Assembly: GCA_026874595.1 (NCBI GenBank)
Contig: CM049310.1
Span: 81,764,556-81,828,555 of the forward strand
From: Sipunculus nudus
Lineage: Eukaryota > Annelida > Sipuncula > Golfingiida > Sipunculidae
Direction: 5' to 3'
DNA: 64,000 nucleotides
The position numbers and the translations under genes are program-made. The notes under the pieces were generated by a model. That model was given only the letters and a program-made list of their open reading frames with translations. It ran no database searches and was not told the origin of the DNA. Shown one piece after another: positions 31,801 through 46,800 of this stretch (position 1 is the stretch's first letter; each line of letters opens with the position of its first letter).

Positions 31801-34800
31801 CATCTGGACCTAGAATCTTCATCCTTGACACACAGGGAGACCCATGAAAAGTCTCCATGGAAACCTGAAATTAGGTCTCTGTTACCCATATCCTTTGAGC
31901 TGTGGCACTCCAAAATACAGCTCAGAATAATAGAAAATTTGATACAAAAGCTGAAGTATCTGAACAACTAATGCAGAGATCACCATTATTGTTTGCATGG
32001 ATATTTATCATGGAGTGTTTCATGAGTTTCTGCAGCCTGGGTGCACCATCTCTATATTTTTTATTTTTTACGACTTTTTTTCTCTATTTTTGAGACTTTA
32101 AAAATGTGGACATCTGTTACAGGGCACAAATCGTAAAGACTGGACCTAGAATCTTCATTCTTAATATTTTGAGAGGCCTATGAAAAGTCTCCATGGAAAC
32201 CAGAAATTAGGTCTCTGTTACCCATATCCTTCGAGCTATGGGGCCCCAAAGTACCCCCAGAATAGTGAACAATTTCATACAAAAACTTCAATATCTCATT
32301 AACTACATCACTGATGGTCATGATTTTTGGCATACATATTGATCATGAGATGTTTCATCAATTTCTTCAGACTGGTGGCGCCACCTGTATTTTTCAAATT
32401 TTTCCCATTTTTTTTTTCTCTATTTTTGAGACCTTTAAGGATGTAGTTATCTGTCAACAGGGTTCAAATTGTAACATCTGGACCTAGAATCTTTATCCTT
32501 GACACACAGGGTGACCCATGAAAAGTCTCCATGGAAACCTGAAATTAGGTCTCTGTTACCCATATCCTTTGAGCTGTGGCACTCCAAAATACAGCTCAGA
32601 ATAATAGAAAATTTGATACAAAAGCTGAAGTATCTGAACAACTAATGCAGAGATCACCATAATTGTTTGCATGGATATTGATCATGGAGTGTTTCATGAG
32701 TTTCCACAGCCTGGGTGCACCATCTCTATATTTTTTATTTTTTACAACTTTTTTTCTCTATTTTTGAGACTTTAAAAATGTGGACATCTGTTACAGGGCA
32801 CAAATCGTAAAGACTATTTTGAGAGGCCTATGAAAAGTCTCCATGGAAACCAGAAAATAGGTCTCTGTTACCCATATCCTTCGAGCTATGGGGCCCCAAA
32901 GTACCCCCAGAATAGTGAACAATTTCATACAAAAACTTCAATATCTAATTAACTACATCACTGATAGTCATGATTTTTTGCATACATATTGATCATGAGA
33001 TGTTTCATCAGTTTCTGCAGACTGGTGGCGCCACCTGTATTTTTCAAATTTTTCAAATTCTTTTTCTCTATTTTTGAGACCTTTAAGGATGTAATTATCT
33101 GTCAACAGGGTTCAAATTGGACCTAGAATCTTCATTCTTGACACACAGTGAGACCTATGAAAAGTCTCCATGGAAACCTGAAATTAGGTCTCTGTTACCC
33201 ATATCCTTTGAGCTATGGCACTCTAAAGTACAGCTCAGAATAATAGAAAATTTGATACGAAAGCTGAAGTATCTGAACTACTTATGCAGAGATCACCATA
33301 ATTGTTTGTATGGATATTGATCATGGAGTTTTTCATCAGTTTCTGCAGCCTGGTGGCACCACATATATTTGTTCAGGCTTTTTTTCGAATTTTTTTCTCT
33401 ATTTTTGAGACCTATAAAGATATGAACATCTGTTAACATGGCACAAATCATAACAACTGGACCTAGAATCTTCATTCTTTACACACAGGGAGACCCATGA
33501 AAAATCTCTATGGAAACCTAAAATTAGGTCTCTGTTACCCATATCCATTAAGCTGTATGGCTCCAAAATACCCCCCCAGAATAATGAAAAATTTGATACA
33601 AAAACTCCAGTATCTCAAGAATTACAACACTGATGCTCATGATTTTTGGCATACATATTGATCATGACATGTTCCATCAGTTTTAGCAGACTTGGTGTGC
33701 CATCTCTATTTTTTTCAAATTTTTACGAATTATTTTCTCTATTTTTGAGACCTTTAAAGATGTGGTTATCTGTCAACAGGGTACAAATTGTAACAACTGG
33801 ACCTAGAATCTTCATTCTTGTTCCGCAAGGAGGCCCATGAAAAGTGTCTATGGAAACCTGAAATTAGGTCTCTGTTACCCATATCCTTCAAGCTAAAGGA
33901 CTCCAAAGTATTCCTCAGAATAATGGAAAATTTAATACAAAAGCTGAAGTATCTGAACAACTTATCCAGAGACCACCATGCTTCTTTGCATGGATATTGA
34001 CCATTAAGTGTTTTTATTAGTTTCTGCAGACTGGTGGAGCCACATGTATTTTTTTTAAAGTTTACACATATTTTCTCTATTTTTGAGATATATTAATACA
34101 GACACAATCTCAGCCTGTTGGTTAATCTGTTTGATGCTTCAGTTGAATGGTAATATACTACCATTCAGATGATAAAATTTCCTTTTGCAAATCTCTTCCC
34201 AGTCAGCTGAGCGTCATATCCCATGGGTCACTTGTTATTGAAAACAATTAGCTCTTTTTTAGAAATGTAAAGCCCCTTTCACACATTCACGTATAGCATC
34301 ACAGATTATCCCAGATCATCGTTCTTTCATCATGCGTGGTAACTACAGCAACATCCATGTTAACTCCGGCATCACCCTGTAGGCATCCAGAGTGATCCTT
34401 GGTTCACCATCTTGTTCGAACAAAAAAATTAAACCTGCGCAATTTTTCGTCCTGGAATACACAGAAAAAAATTGATCCGTATCACTCCTTGTTGGCACCA
34501 TGCACCTCCTTGTAGCCACCACATTCATCTGAAAGTCTCAGTGTAGCCACCAGGAGCTCCGTATTGAGACTGGCATTTTCCAACTATGCTCCGGGATGAT
34601 CCTTGTTGCCGTCCGTGAATGTGTGAAACCCTCATAAACAAAATAGCGCTGCTGTCCCCAGAACACCATGGATTAAAGTCCGGGATGGTCAGTGTTGTTA
34701 TCTGTGAATGTGTGAAAGCCCCCTAAACAAAATAGCTCCGTCAGCCCGGGAACACCACGGATCATAGTCCGCTATGCGTGAATGTGTGAAAAGTGTTTAA

Positions 34801-37800
34801 CTCACTATAAATGATGCAGTCATTTTATGCTTAGAGGATATATGGTCATGTTGATTTAACCTTTCAAACCAAAATTGTTCAGTGAACTTCTGTATTTGTT
34901 TTATTATTTTGGTATGAAAATCCTGTATTTTGTCTTAAATGCTCACATAAAATTCCTGTATTTCCTCAGGGGCTTTGTGGAAGTCCAGAAAAGGGTTAAA
35001 GTGTATGAATATAGATTGTGATAATCATATCTCGAGACTGTCCAAGCAGTGTTTGAGTTATATACACCCATCTTATTATCCCCTTGCAATGAAGCTGCAG
35101 GAGGGGATGTAGTAATGCCTCCATTTGTGTGTCTGTCCGTCATTCTGTCAATCTGGGTTTGCCTTGTTGATCGATTTTAAGCGAAACCATTTCAGCTAAA
35201 CCTTTCTACTCTTATATATGGCTCAAGAACCCTTTCGATTTTGAGGTCACAAGGTCAAAGGTCAGAGACCTGCCCTCATCATTTTCAGACGTGTGTAATA
35301 CACACCACATGGTTATGCTCCCATGTGAGGGGATGCTCGGTGCCCTTGTTATAGTATGGACTGTGTACATCCCCTGCCAGTCCTTAAATCCATCTGTGCA
35401 TAATTAATGAAGTCAGAGGTCACCTAACCTCACAATGGTTAACCATTTCGCCAGAGGCTGTTTCTACTTGTAATGAACCTCTTCCAGTGTGGAATTGTGG
35501 GGATGGCCAGGAATACTTGTCTCAACTGTTGAACTTCAAAATCAAAATTTGTTACATTTCAAGTAACGCTTTCTGTTAAAATTTCACATGCACTTGCTTA
35601 CAAGATATTTAAACCATGAAGTTCTTACCACAAAAAATCCATGTTTATGTGATTTTGCTTGAAACAGTTTTTTATCCAACCTAAATCACACTCTTCACTA
35701 CATTAACATCTACGGCACTGGCGCATTGTGGGGCTTGGATCTTTATGCCTGCGCTCCCTTACCAGAAGAGATATACTCATGTTAAGTTTGATTCTGCATG
35801 GTGTGACTAGTGGCAAACAGTGTTGCCTAACCCCATAAAAGGCTCATCTTGGGCTGGGGTTTACATCAGAATTTAATCACTAGGAGATTTTTTTCACATT
35901 CCTGAACAAAACAAAATTTCAATCAAATCCACAAAACAGTTCTTCAGATATCTTGTGGAAACATGCACACTAACAGAATTGACTGATAACAATACATTTG
36001 CTTTGGGCAGGATGATTAAATTTTAAAGTTCCTATTCAGTTCTGATACCTTCATGTTGGAGATGAGCAGAGCAATTCTCCAGTTCTGTCAATCAGGGATG
36101 TTGTACAAAAATCCTTCAGACATTCAAGGATCATTCAATTTCTTTTATTCCCTATATTTTATGGGTTTATTATAAATTATATATTTATTTTACATAGATT
36201 GTGTAACTAGTAATAATAACTAGTAATACAAGGCACTCTCCATGGCTCCGATGATGGTGTTCAGTAGTCAGAAGGGGTGTGAGAATCTGGACTTGGAAAA
36301 ATTCACCGGCTTTGGATGACCGCTGTTAGCCAATTTGCCAGGGATCAAACTGTTTGATTGGAATATATAGATTTTCTCATAAGGTCATTTGGGCACAATA
36401 AATCCCTTTATCAGTCAGTCAGTATGCAAATATTTTATGTTTTGCCAGATATTTTTCATGTAAATTGCCCAGAGGCTTAATTTTCATGTAGAAATATTTT
36501 CTACTCGTATGTTTAAAAGTTTATATGAGATATTTTTAGTTCAGCTGACTGTAAGTCATCTGAGCTATAGCGATCACTCTTTGTCCGTCCGGCCGTCTGT
36601 CCGTTAACAGGGCACAAATCGTAACCACTGGACTTAGAACCTTGTAACTTGGGATTCTGAGAGGTCCATGAAAAATCTCCATGAAAACCAGAAATTAGGT
36701 CTCTGTTACCCATATCCTTCGAGCTATGGGGCCCCAAAGTACCCCCCAGAAAAGTAAAAAATTTCATACAAAAACTTCAATATCTCATTAACTACTTCAC
36801 TGATGGTCATGATTTTTGGCATACATATTGATCATGAGATGTTCCATTTCTTCCTGCAGACTGGTGGCATAACCTGTATTTTTCGATTTTTTACGAATTT
36901 TTTCTCTATTTTTGAGACCTTTAAAAATGTGAACATCTGTTAACAAGGCACAAATCGTAACCACTGGACCTAGAATCTTAATTCTTGACACACTGAGAAG
37001 TCCATGAAAAATCTCCGTGGAAACCAGAAATTAGGTCTCTGTTACCCATATCCTTTGAGCTATGGGGCCCCAAAGTACCCCCCAGAATAGTCAAAAATTT
37101 CATACAAAAACTTCATTTTCTCATTAACTACTTGACTGATGGTCATGATTTTTGGCATACATATTGATCATGAAATGTTCCATCACTTCCTGCAGACTTG
37201 TGGCGCCACCTGTATTTTTCGATTTTTTACGAATTTTTATCTCTATTTTTGAGACCTTTAAAAATGTGAACATCTGTTAACAAGGCACAAATCGTAAAGA
37301 CTTGACCTAGAATCTTAATTCTTGACACACTGAGAGGTCCATTAAAAATCTCCTTGGAAACCAGAAATTAGGTCTCTGTTACCCATATCCTTCAAGCTAT
37401 GGGGCCACAAGGTACCCCCACAGAAAAGTCAAAAATTTCATACAAAAACTTCAATATCTCATTAACTACTTTGACTGATGGTCATGATTTTTGGCATTCA
37501 TCTTGATCATGAGATGTTCCATCAGTTCCTGCAGACTGGTGACACCACCTGTATTTTTCGATTTTTTATGAATTTTTTTCTCTATTTTGAGACCTTTAAA
37601 AATGTGAAAATCTGTTAACAAGGCACAAATCGTAAAGACTGGACCTAGAATCTTAGTTCTTGACACACTGAGAGATCCATGAAAAGTCTCCAGGGAAACT
37701 AGCAATTAGGTCTCTGTTACCCATATCCTTTGAGCTATGGGGCCCCAAAGTACACCCAAGAATAGTAAAAAATTCATACAAAAACTTCAATATCTCAATA

Positions 37801-40800
37801 ACTACATGACTGATGTTCATGATTTTTGTCATACATATTGATCATGAGATGTTCCATCAGTTCCTGTAGACTGGTGGCGCCACCTATATTGTTCGATTTT
37901 TTAAATGATTTTTTCCTCTATTTTTGAGACCTTTAAGGATGCTGTCATCTGTTAGCGTGGCACAAATCATAACAACTGGACCTAGAATCTTCATTTTCAA
38001 CACACTGAGAGACCTATGAAAAGTCTCCATGGAAACCCGAAATTAGGTCTCTGTTACCCATATCCTTTGAGCTATGGGGCCCCAAAGTACCCCCCAGAAT
38101 AGTCAAAAGTTCCATACAAAAATTTCAATATCTCATTAACTACATCAATGATGGTCATGATTTTTGGCATATGTATTGATCATGGAGTGTTTCATCAGTT
38201 TCTGCAGACTGGTGGTTTTTTCATACAAAAACTGCAGTATCTCAATAACTACAACACAATTTTTCTGAAACTTACACCAATTATCGGGTCACATGTGAAC
38301 TGGTGCCTAACCAATTTGCGTTGACCTCTGACCTTTCCTGTCTGCCCAGTGTCCATTTGTGCGTCTGTGTCATCACAATGACATCCAAGCTCATATCTCA
38401 GGAACTGTTTGACCGATCAGGAAATAAAATTTATACAAATGTAGCCCTTGGATAGCTTTATAACATACACAAAAAATGGTGGCGCCACCTGTAACTATGT
38501 TTGCACAGTGTCCATCTGTTCATCTGCCTTGGGTTAAAATCACTCATATCTCTGCAGTGAATTGACTAATTCACCTGAAATTCCGCATGCTTATACATCC
38601 TGGATAGCTTTCTTGATTTTATGATAGGTGGCGTCACCTATATTCACGTTCACGCTGCAGACATCCAAGCTCATATCTCGGGAACCGTTTGACCTATCAG
38701 GAAATAAAATTTATACAAATGTAGCCCTTGGATAGCTTCATAACATACACAAAAAATGGTGGCGCCACCTGTAACCATGTTTGCACAGTGTCCATCTGTT
38801 CATCTGCCTTGGGTTAAAATCACACATATCTCTGCAGTGAATTGACTAATTCACCTGAAATTCTGCATTCTTATACATCCTGGATAGCTTTCTTGATTTT
38901 ATGACAGGTGGCACCACCTATATTCACGTTCACACTGCAGACATCCAAGCTCATATCTCAGGAACCATTTGACCGATCAGGAAATAAAATTTATACAAAT
39001 GTAGCCCTTGGATAGCTTCATGACATACACAAAAAATGGTGGCGCCACCTGTAACCCTGTTTGCACAGTGTTCATCTGTTCATCTGCCTTGTGTTAAAAT
39101 CACTCATATCTCTGCAGTGAATTGACTAATTCACCTGAAATTCGGCATGCTTATACATCCTGGATAGCTTTCTTGATTTTATGACAGGTGGCACCACCTA
39201 CATTCACGTTCACGCTGATGACATCCAAGCTCATATCTCAGGAACCGTTTTACCTATCAGGAAATAAAATTTATACAAATGTAGCCCTTGGATAGCTTTA
39301 TAACATACACAAAAAATGGTGGCGCCACCTGTAACTATGTTTGCACAGTGTCCATCTGTTCATCTGCCTTGGGTTAAAATCACACATATCTCTGCAGTGA
39401 ATTGACTAATTCACCTGAAATTCTGCATTCTTATACATCCTGGATAGCTTTCTTGATTTTATGACAGGTGGCACCACCTATATTCACGTTCACACTGCAG
39501 ACATCCAAGCTCATATCTCAGGAACCATTTGACCGATCAGGAAATAAAATTTATACAAATGTAGCCCTTGGATAGCTTCATGACATACACAAAAAATGGT
39601 GGCGCCACCTGTAACCCTGTTTGCACAGTGTCCATCTGTTCATCTGCCTTGTGTTCAAATCACTCATATCTCTGCAGTGAATTGACTAATTCACCTGAAA
39701 TTTGGCATGCTTATACATCCTGGATAGCTTTCTTGATTTTATGACAGGTGGCGCCACCTACATTCACATTCACGCTGATGACATCCAAGCTCATATCTCG
39801 GGAACCGTTTGACCGATCAGGAAATAAAATTTATACAAATGTAGCCCTTGGATAGTTTTATAACATACACAAAAAATGGTGGCGCCACCTGTAACCATGT
39901 TTGCACAGTGTCCATCTGTTCATCTGCCTTGGGTTAAAATCACTCATTTCTCTGCAGTGAATTGACTAATTCACCTGAAATTCGGCATGCGTATACATCC
40001 TGGATAGCTTTCTTGATTTTATGACAGGTGGCGCCACCTACACTATAGTTTACGCTGCAGACATCCAAGCTCATATCTCAGGAACTGTTTGACTGATTGG
40101 GCCAAAATTTTGCATGTGTATAGATCTCACATAGGTCTTTATCATACACAAAACTTGAGGGGCCACACGCAACCATTTTTGCACATTTTGCACAGCGTCT
40201 GTCTATTTGTCTGCTGAGGCCTAAAATCACTCATTTCTCTGTAGTGGTTTGACATAACTGCCAAAAATTTTGCAGGTTTATACATCCTGGACAGCTTTCT
40301 TGATTTTATGACAGGTGGCGCCACCTACATTCTAGTTAATGCTGCACACATCCAAGCTCATATCTCAGGAACTGTTTGACCGATCAGGAAATAAAATTTA
40401 TACAAATGTAGCCCTTGGATAGCTTTATAACATACACAAAAAATGGTGGCGCCACCTGCAATCATTTTTGCACAGCGTCTGTCTGTATGTCTGTTGAGGC
40501 CTAAAATCACTCATTTCTCTGTAGTGGTTTGACATAACTGCCTAAAGTTTTGCAGGTTTATACATCCTGGACAGCTTTCTTGATTTTATGACAGGTGGCG
40601 CCACCTACATTCTAGTTAATGCTGCACACATCCAAGCTCATATCTCGGGAACCGTTTGACTGATACGGCCAAAATTTTGCATGTGTATAGATCTCACATA
40701 GGTCTTTATCATACACAAAACTGGAGGGGCCACCTGCAACCATTTTTGCACATTTTGCACAGCGTCTGTCTGTATGTCTGTTGAGGCCTAAAATCACTCG

Positions 40801-43800
40801 TTTCTCTGTAGTGGTTTGACATAACTGCCTTAAATTTTGCAGGTTTATACATCCTTGACAGCTTTCTTGATTTTATGACAGGTGGTGCCACCTACATTCT
40901 AGTTAATGCTGCATACATCCAAGCTCATATCTCGGGAACCGTTTGACTGATACGGCCAAAATTTTGCATGTGTATAGATCTCACATAGGTCTTTATCATA
41001 CACAAAACTGGATACACATAGTCACTTGTGGGCTACCCATGTTCCAGTTTTTAAAGTTTACACATTTTTTCTCTATTTATAGATATATAAATACAGACTT
41101 AATCATGGCCTGTTGGTTAATCTGATTGATGCTTCAGTTGAATGAGTATATACTACCATTCTGATGATAAAATTTCCTTTTGTGAATCTCTTCCCAGTCA
41201 GCTGAGCGTCATGACCCATGGGTCACTTGTTATTTTCATTGCCACTTTTTAAAACTTTCATACATTCATTAGTATAACTGAATTATTGGGATATATTTTA
41301 GGGCACAGTACCCAGAAGCTTTCCCCAAACCACTTCCAGTTAAACCCTTACCTAAAGTTCTGTACGTGGAAGACCAGTCCAGAAAACTCCTGGAGAAAGA
41401 CCCAGAGGTAGGTTTTGTTATATAAGAGATCAATACAGGACTTGGCATGAAATTTAAAAGAATTTGCCCTGATGGCAAGTTAATTTCTATAAGGCCTTCT
41501 ATGACTGAATGTATTATGGTATACCCACTAGCTGTCTGTTGTCCTTCCTTTAACTGTTAGTGTAGCTGTGATAACTTACCAGGGATTTGATGGATTTTCA
41601 CGAAACTTGCCATTACTTCAAACCAAAAGATTATCTCACCTGAGTTTGATTATGGGCAAAATCGACAGTTTTAATGAGGCCAGACCATCAGAGATGATGA
41701 GGCTACTTTGTATTGTTGCTGTGATAACTTATCAGGAATATGATGGATTTTTTAATGAAATTCAGTAGAAATATATTTAACCAATAAAATATCTCACCTG
41801 TGTACATTTCCAGGGAAAATCCATGCACATTTATTGAGGCCAGAGGTCACCAGACTGGTGGAATCTTGATGAAAAATCTGATGGATTTTCATAAAATACA
41901 TTTTAAATATTTATCACTAGTGTTGCTCATGTGAATTGAATTAGGCAAAACGCACACATATTTAATGAGGTCAGAGGTCACAAGGCATGGAGGAGCATAT
42001 TATGCACCTTGGCAGTGCTTCTGTTGGTTATTCCAGTTGCCACCAGGTGAAGCTAAGAAGCAGGCACTGGCCAAGTGGTCCAATCTGAAGACCAAGAAAA
42101 AGCTCAAGTACATACAGAAAGCTTTAAAGAAGGAGAAAGAGTACCAGGTAATATATATATATATATATAATATATAAAATATATTTCATCATACCCATCA
42201 TACTATCTGATTGGATCTTAGTGAAGTATTCAGGGTCTATTACCTCCTATTATATTTCATTATTATATGTTAATTTGTAAAATTTACTACAATATTTATT
42301 ACTTCAAAACCAGTATTTTTCTTGTATGCAACAAATCATGATCCACCACTGTTTATATATAAATTTTATTCACATTAATTGTAATTCAAATAAGATATTT
42401 TTTTTCACATAACTTATGGACAAAAATATTTATATTGTGACAAACTAACATTGAAATTCAGTTGTGCTGAGGAGTTTGTTTAAAGAAATTTACATAAAAA
42501 TTTAAAAAAAATCCTGTAAAACATAATGTAAAGATTCTGCACAGAGAATTATTTAATGAATTAAGCAAGTTCTCAGTTCCCACACTAGGAAGTCACTGGT
42601 TTCAGTATGAAATGGAATCATTTGGTTGTATACCTGTTTTTTTTCCCCCACTTCCTTGGAAGGAACGGGGGACAGTGATTTGGGTATATCTGTCTTTCTG
42701 TCCCTCAGTCTGTCCATCCATCATGTTTTTGTTTCCGATAACCTAAATATTTTCCAACTTTATTCAAATTTAGGTCACTGGTTGCTCTCACGCATACCTT
42801 GGTTGGGTTTGGTTTTGGAATGTCTGTTTGAAAATTTATTCTCACCAGCTCCAAAATGAAATTATCAAAATTTGGTCCTAATTCAAAACCAAAATTATGA
42901 CATGTTGAGACATCTTAAGGGACCATGAAAACCAAAACAGAGCCAGTATGATATGTGGAGACATCTTCAGGCCAGCATAAAAACTAAAACACATTGATAA
43001 TTCAAGCATAAGAGACAACAAGAGGCGGTAGCAGAGGACATAAATTCCATGAATTTTCTTGATTATGTGGTTTTCTTAATCAGGCTGACCTTGAGCAGTA
43101 CCTGAAGGAGAATCCCGATTATCACACAGGTAAAACAAACCTGCTGACAAAGGAGGAGCAAGACATGTATGAACGCAGCGAGGGCAGACCACAAAAACCA
43201 AAGTAAGTACACACAACACGGCATGCACCTAAAGTCAGACTGAGTGAAGCTTTCGTTGAACCTTATTGACTTTAACTCTATGTAGCTTTAAATTTTAAAG
43301 TAAATTAAAAACATATTTGTTCATGGTATATTTTTATGCCTATTCATTTTTTACGATATTTTATACTATTGATATTGAAATATTTGAACATTTTAGTTGA
43401 ATTATGATAGTTTCAACAGATAATTTAACTATTGATTTTTATTTGTCTTATTTGATACTGTAAGCTTCTGAGTGTAATATTTTAGTCAATTGGACTTTAA
43501 TTCCATGTTCTTAGGATAGTATGTTAAATGATTGATAATTGTATTCTAGTTATTTAACAGAGCATGTATCATCTTGGATTTTATGCCTTACAAAATAAAT
43601 TATTATTATTATTATTAATTTGAATGTGTAGATTGGATCATTCAGGATTCAGATATGAAGAAGAGAAATATTTAATCTATATTCATTTTTTTACTGGATA
43701 ATTTTCTCTCTTTAAAGGTCAGCATTTGCACTTTTTTGCGATGATAACCGCAGTCTTGAGGAAGTGAGGATTTTGTCACCAAGAGACAGAACATCAGAGC

Positions 43801-46800
43801 TGTCAGTCCTATGGAAGAACTTATCAGATGAAAAAAGAAAAGTTTACTCAGAGCAAGCAAAAAAGGTAAAAAATTCTGCATGGAGCAAACCAAACAGGAA
43901 AGAAGACAGGTTGTAGAAAAGTGTAAACAAAAAATTAAAAAAAAGTTAGAAGACAAGATGTATAGAAAAGTCTTTGTTAAGCAGGAACACCAGATGTTGA
44001 AAAGTGTTATTAGAGTATCAAAACATGATAGAAAATAGGATGTAGAAAGGTACATGTAATTAGAGTATCAAAACAGAATAGTAGATAGGATGTAGAAAAG
44101 TACATGTAATTAGAGTAGCAAATCATGATAGAATACAGGATGTAGAAAAGTACATGTAATTAGAGTAGCAAAACAGAATAGAAGATAGGATGTAGAAAAG
44201 TACATGTAATTAGAGTAGCAAATCATGATAGAATACAGGATGTAGAAAAGTACGTGTAATTAGAGTAGCAAATCATGATAGAATACAGGATGTAGAAATG
44301 TACATGTAATTAGAGTAGCAAATCATGATAGAAAATAGGACGTAGAAAAGTACATGTAATTAGAGTAGCAAATCATGACAGAAAATAGGATGTAGAAAAG
44401 TATGTGTAATTAGAGTAGCAAATCATGATAGAATACAGGATGTAGAAATGTACATGTAATTAGAGTAGCAAATCATGATAGAATACAGGATGTAGAAAAG
44501 TACATGTAATTAGAGTAGCAAATCATGATAGAAAATAGGATGTAGAAAAGAACATGTAATTAGAGTAGCAAATCATGATAGAATACAGGATGTAGAGAAG
44601 TACATGTAATCTGAGTAGCAAATCATGATAGAAAATAGGATGTAGAAAAGTACGTGTAATTAGAGTAGCAAATCATGATAGAATACAGGATGTAGAAATG
44701 TACATGTAATTAGAGTAGCAAATCATGATAGAATACAGAATGTAGAAAAGTACATGTAATTAGAGTAGCAAATCATGATAGAAAATAGGATGTAGAAAAG
44801 AACATGTAATTAGAGTAGCAAATCATGATAAAAAATAGGTTTTAGAAAAGTACATGTAATTAGAGTAGCAAATCATGATAGAATACAGGATGTAGAAAAG
44901 TACATGTATTTAGAGTAGCAAATCATGATAGAATACAGGATGTAGAAAAGTACATGTAATTAGAGTAGCAAATCATGATAGAATACAGGATGTAGAAAAG
45001 TACATGTAATTAGAGTAGCAAATCATGATAGAAAATAGGATGTAGAAAAGTACATGTAATTAGAGTAGCAAATCATGATAGAAGATAGGATGTAGAAAAG
45101 TACATGTAATTAGAGAAGCAAAACAGAATAGAAGATAGGATGTAGAAAAGTACATGTAATTAGAGTAGCAAATCAAGATAGAATACAGGATGTAGAAAAG
45201 TACATGTAATTAGAGTAGCAAATCGTGATAGAATACAGGATGTAGAAAAGTACATTTAATTAGAGTAGCAAATCATGATAAAAAATAGGTTTTTGAAAAG
45301 TACATGTAATTAGAGTAGCAAATCATGATAGAATACAGGATGTAGAGAAGTACATGTAATTAGAGTAGCAAAACAGAATAGAAGATAGGATGTAGAAAAG
45401 TACATGTGATTAGAGTAGCAAATCATGATAGAATACAGGATGTAGAAAAGTATATGTAATTAGAGTAGCAAATCATGATAGAATACAGGATGTAGAAAAG
45501 TACATGTAATTAGAGTAGCAAATCATGATAGAAAATAGGATGTAGAAAAGTACATGTAATTAGAGTAGCAAATTATGATAGAAAATATGATGTAGAAAAG
45601 TACGTGTAATTAGAGTAGCAAATCATGATAGAATACAGGATGTAGAAAAGTACATGTAATCAGAGTAGAAAATCATGATAGAAGATAGGATGTAGAAAAC
45701 TGTAATTAGAGTAGCATAACAGGATAGAAGATAGGATGTAGAAAAGTCTCCATAGAGTATGCAAACCAGGATAGAAGATAGGGTGTAGAAAAGTACATGT
45801 AATTAGAGTAGAAAATCATATTAGAAGATAGAATGTAGAAAACTGTAATTAGAGTAGCAAAATAGAGTATGCAAACCAGGAAGGCTGTGAAGGCTGGTAG
45901 AATTAAGGATAAAGTATGAAGAAATATTGAGGTATATAACTTATCATTTTTAAGGATATCTTGAGTCATGTACACAAGAAACTTATTGAATTTATTCTCA
46001 TCAGTGCCGCCTGGTGGCAGTGGTGGTGCCATGTATGTTTGTAATATTGTGATGAAAGGTTTTCCTTGTGTAACAGTCTTGATCTTTGTTGATGTATAAA
46101 GGTAAAATACCTTGGTGATGAAGATGGGCAATACTTGTTGAATGAAACAATTTTGTATTGAGACAAATATTTGTTAAATGTGATATATTACAACATGTTG
46201 TATACTGTGCTTGGCTCCCTGGTCATGAGGTTCAGTTTGCATTATTTTCACTTTTTCAAAGTTTATCAAGGGTCTCTTTCATGATTCACCAAAAAGTAAC
46301 CAAAAGCTGCTTAGATTATATCCAGGGGTCAAAATAACCCTTTTTATGCCTGTCTCAGACAGGCAAACACTTGCACGGAAAGGCATTTTTCATTGTGTAC
46401 TAATACACTGGAAAGGTGAACACCTATATGTTTTCCACATGAGTAGCTGATAAGTAATAACATGCATGACACAAAAAACAAATATTTACTGGTGGTGTTC
46501 CACCGACTCCATATATTTCCTATGTTTTTCTTTAAAAATGGTCTTTAATTTCTTATACTCTCAAGCATTTAGGCTCTCATCGCTTATATTTTCCTGTTTT
46601 GTTTCAGGGCACAATCAGGTTTCTGAAAAAACAGTGTTACAATTGAAAATATTCAGTTCTTTATTGGATGCAGGTGTGCATGTAGGATGGCATGTCAGAT
46701 GGCAGAATCAGGTTTATACTGAGGGAACTGTGACTGAAAGTTTGATATTATGGTAGGATGCACCTTTAGCACAAAGGCTTTTTTTCTGTGGAAAGGCAAA

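Larger units (their letters stand above)
30814..41301 (+). other. UBTF intron 6 (10.5 kb)
   Basis: Largest intron. Almost filled by family B arrays (31024-34237 and 36536-41232), a MITE (34269-34798) and a small repeat (35076-35354). The remainder, 34799-35075 and 35355-36535, has no recognised exon. Confidence 0.7.

Noticed and set aside
31773-33960. Repeated 60-90 codon frames on both strands in the family B arrays (also 36513-37705, 58754-62480)
   Set aside because: Same peptide recurs once per ~330-bp unit; non-coding repeat.
43672-44055. 127-codon minus-strand frame
   Set aside because: Antisense shadow of UBTF exon 10 and the start of the minisatellite.
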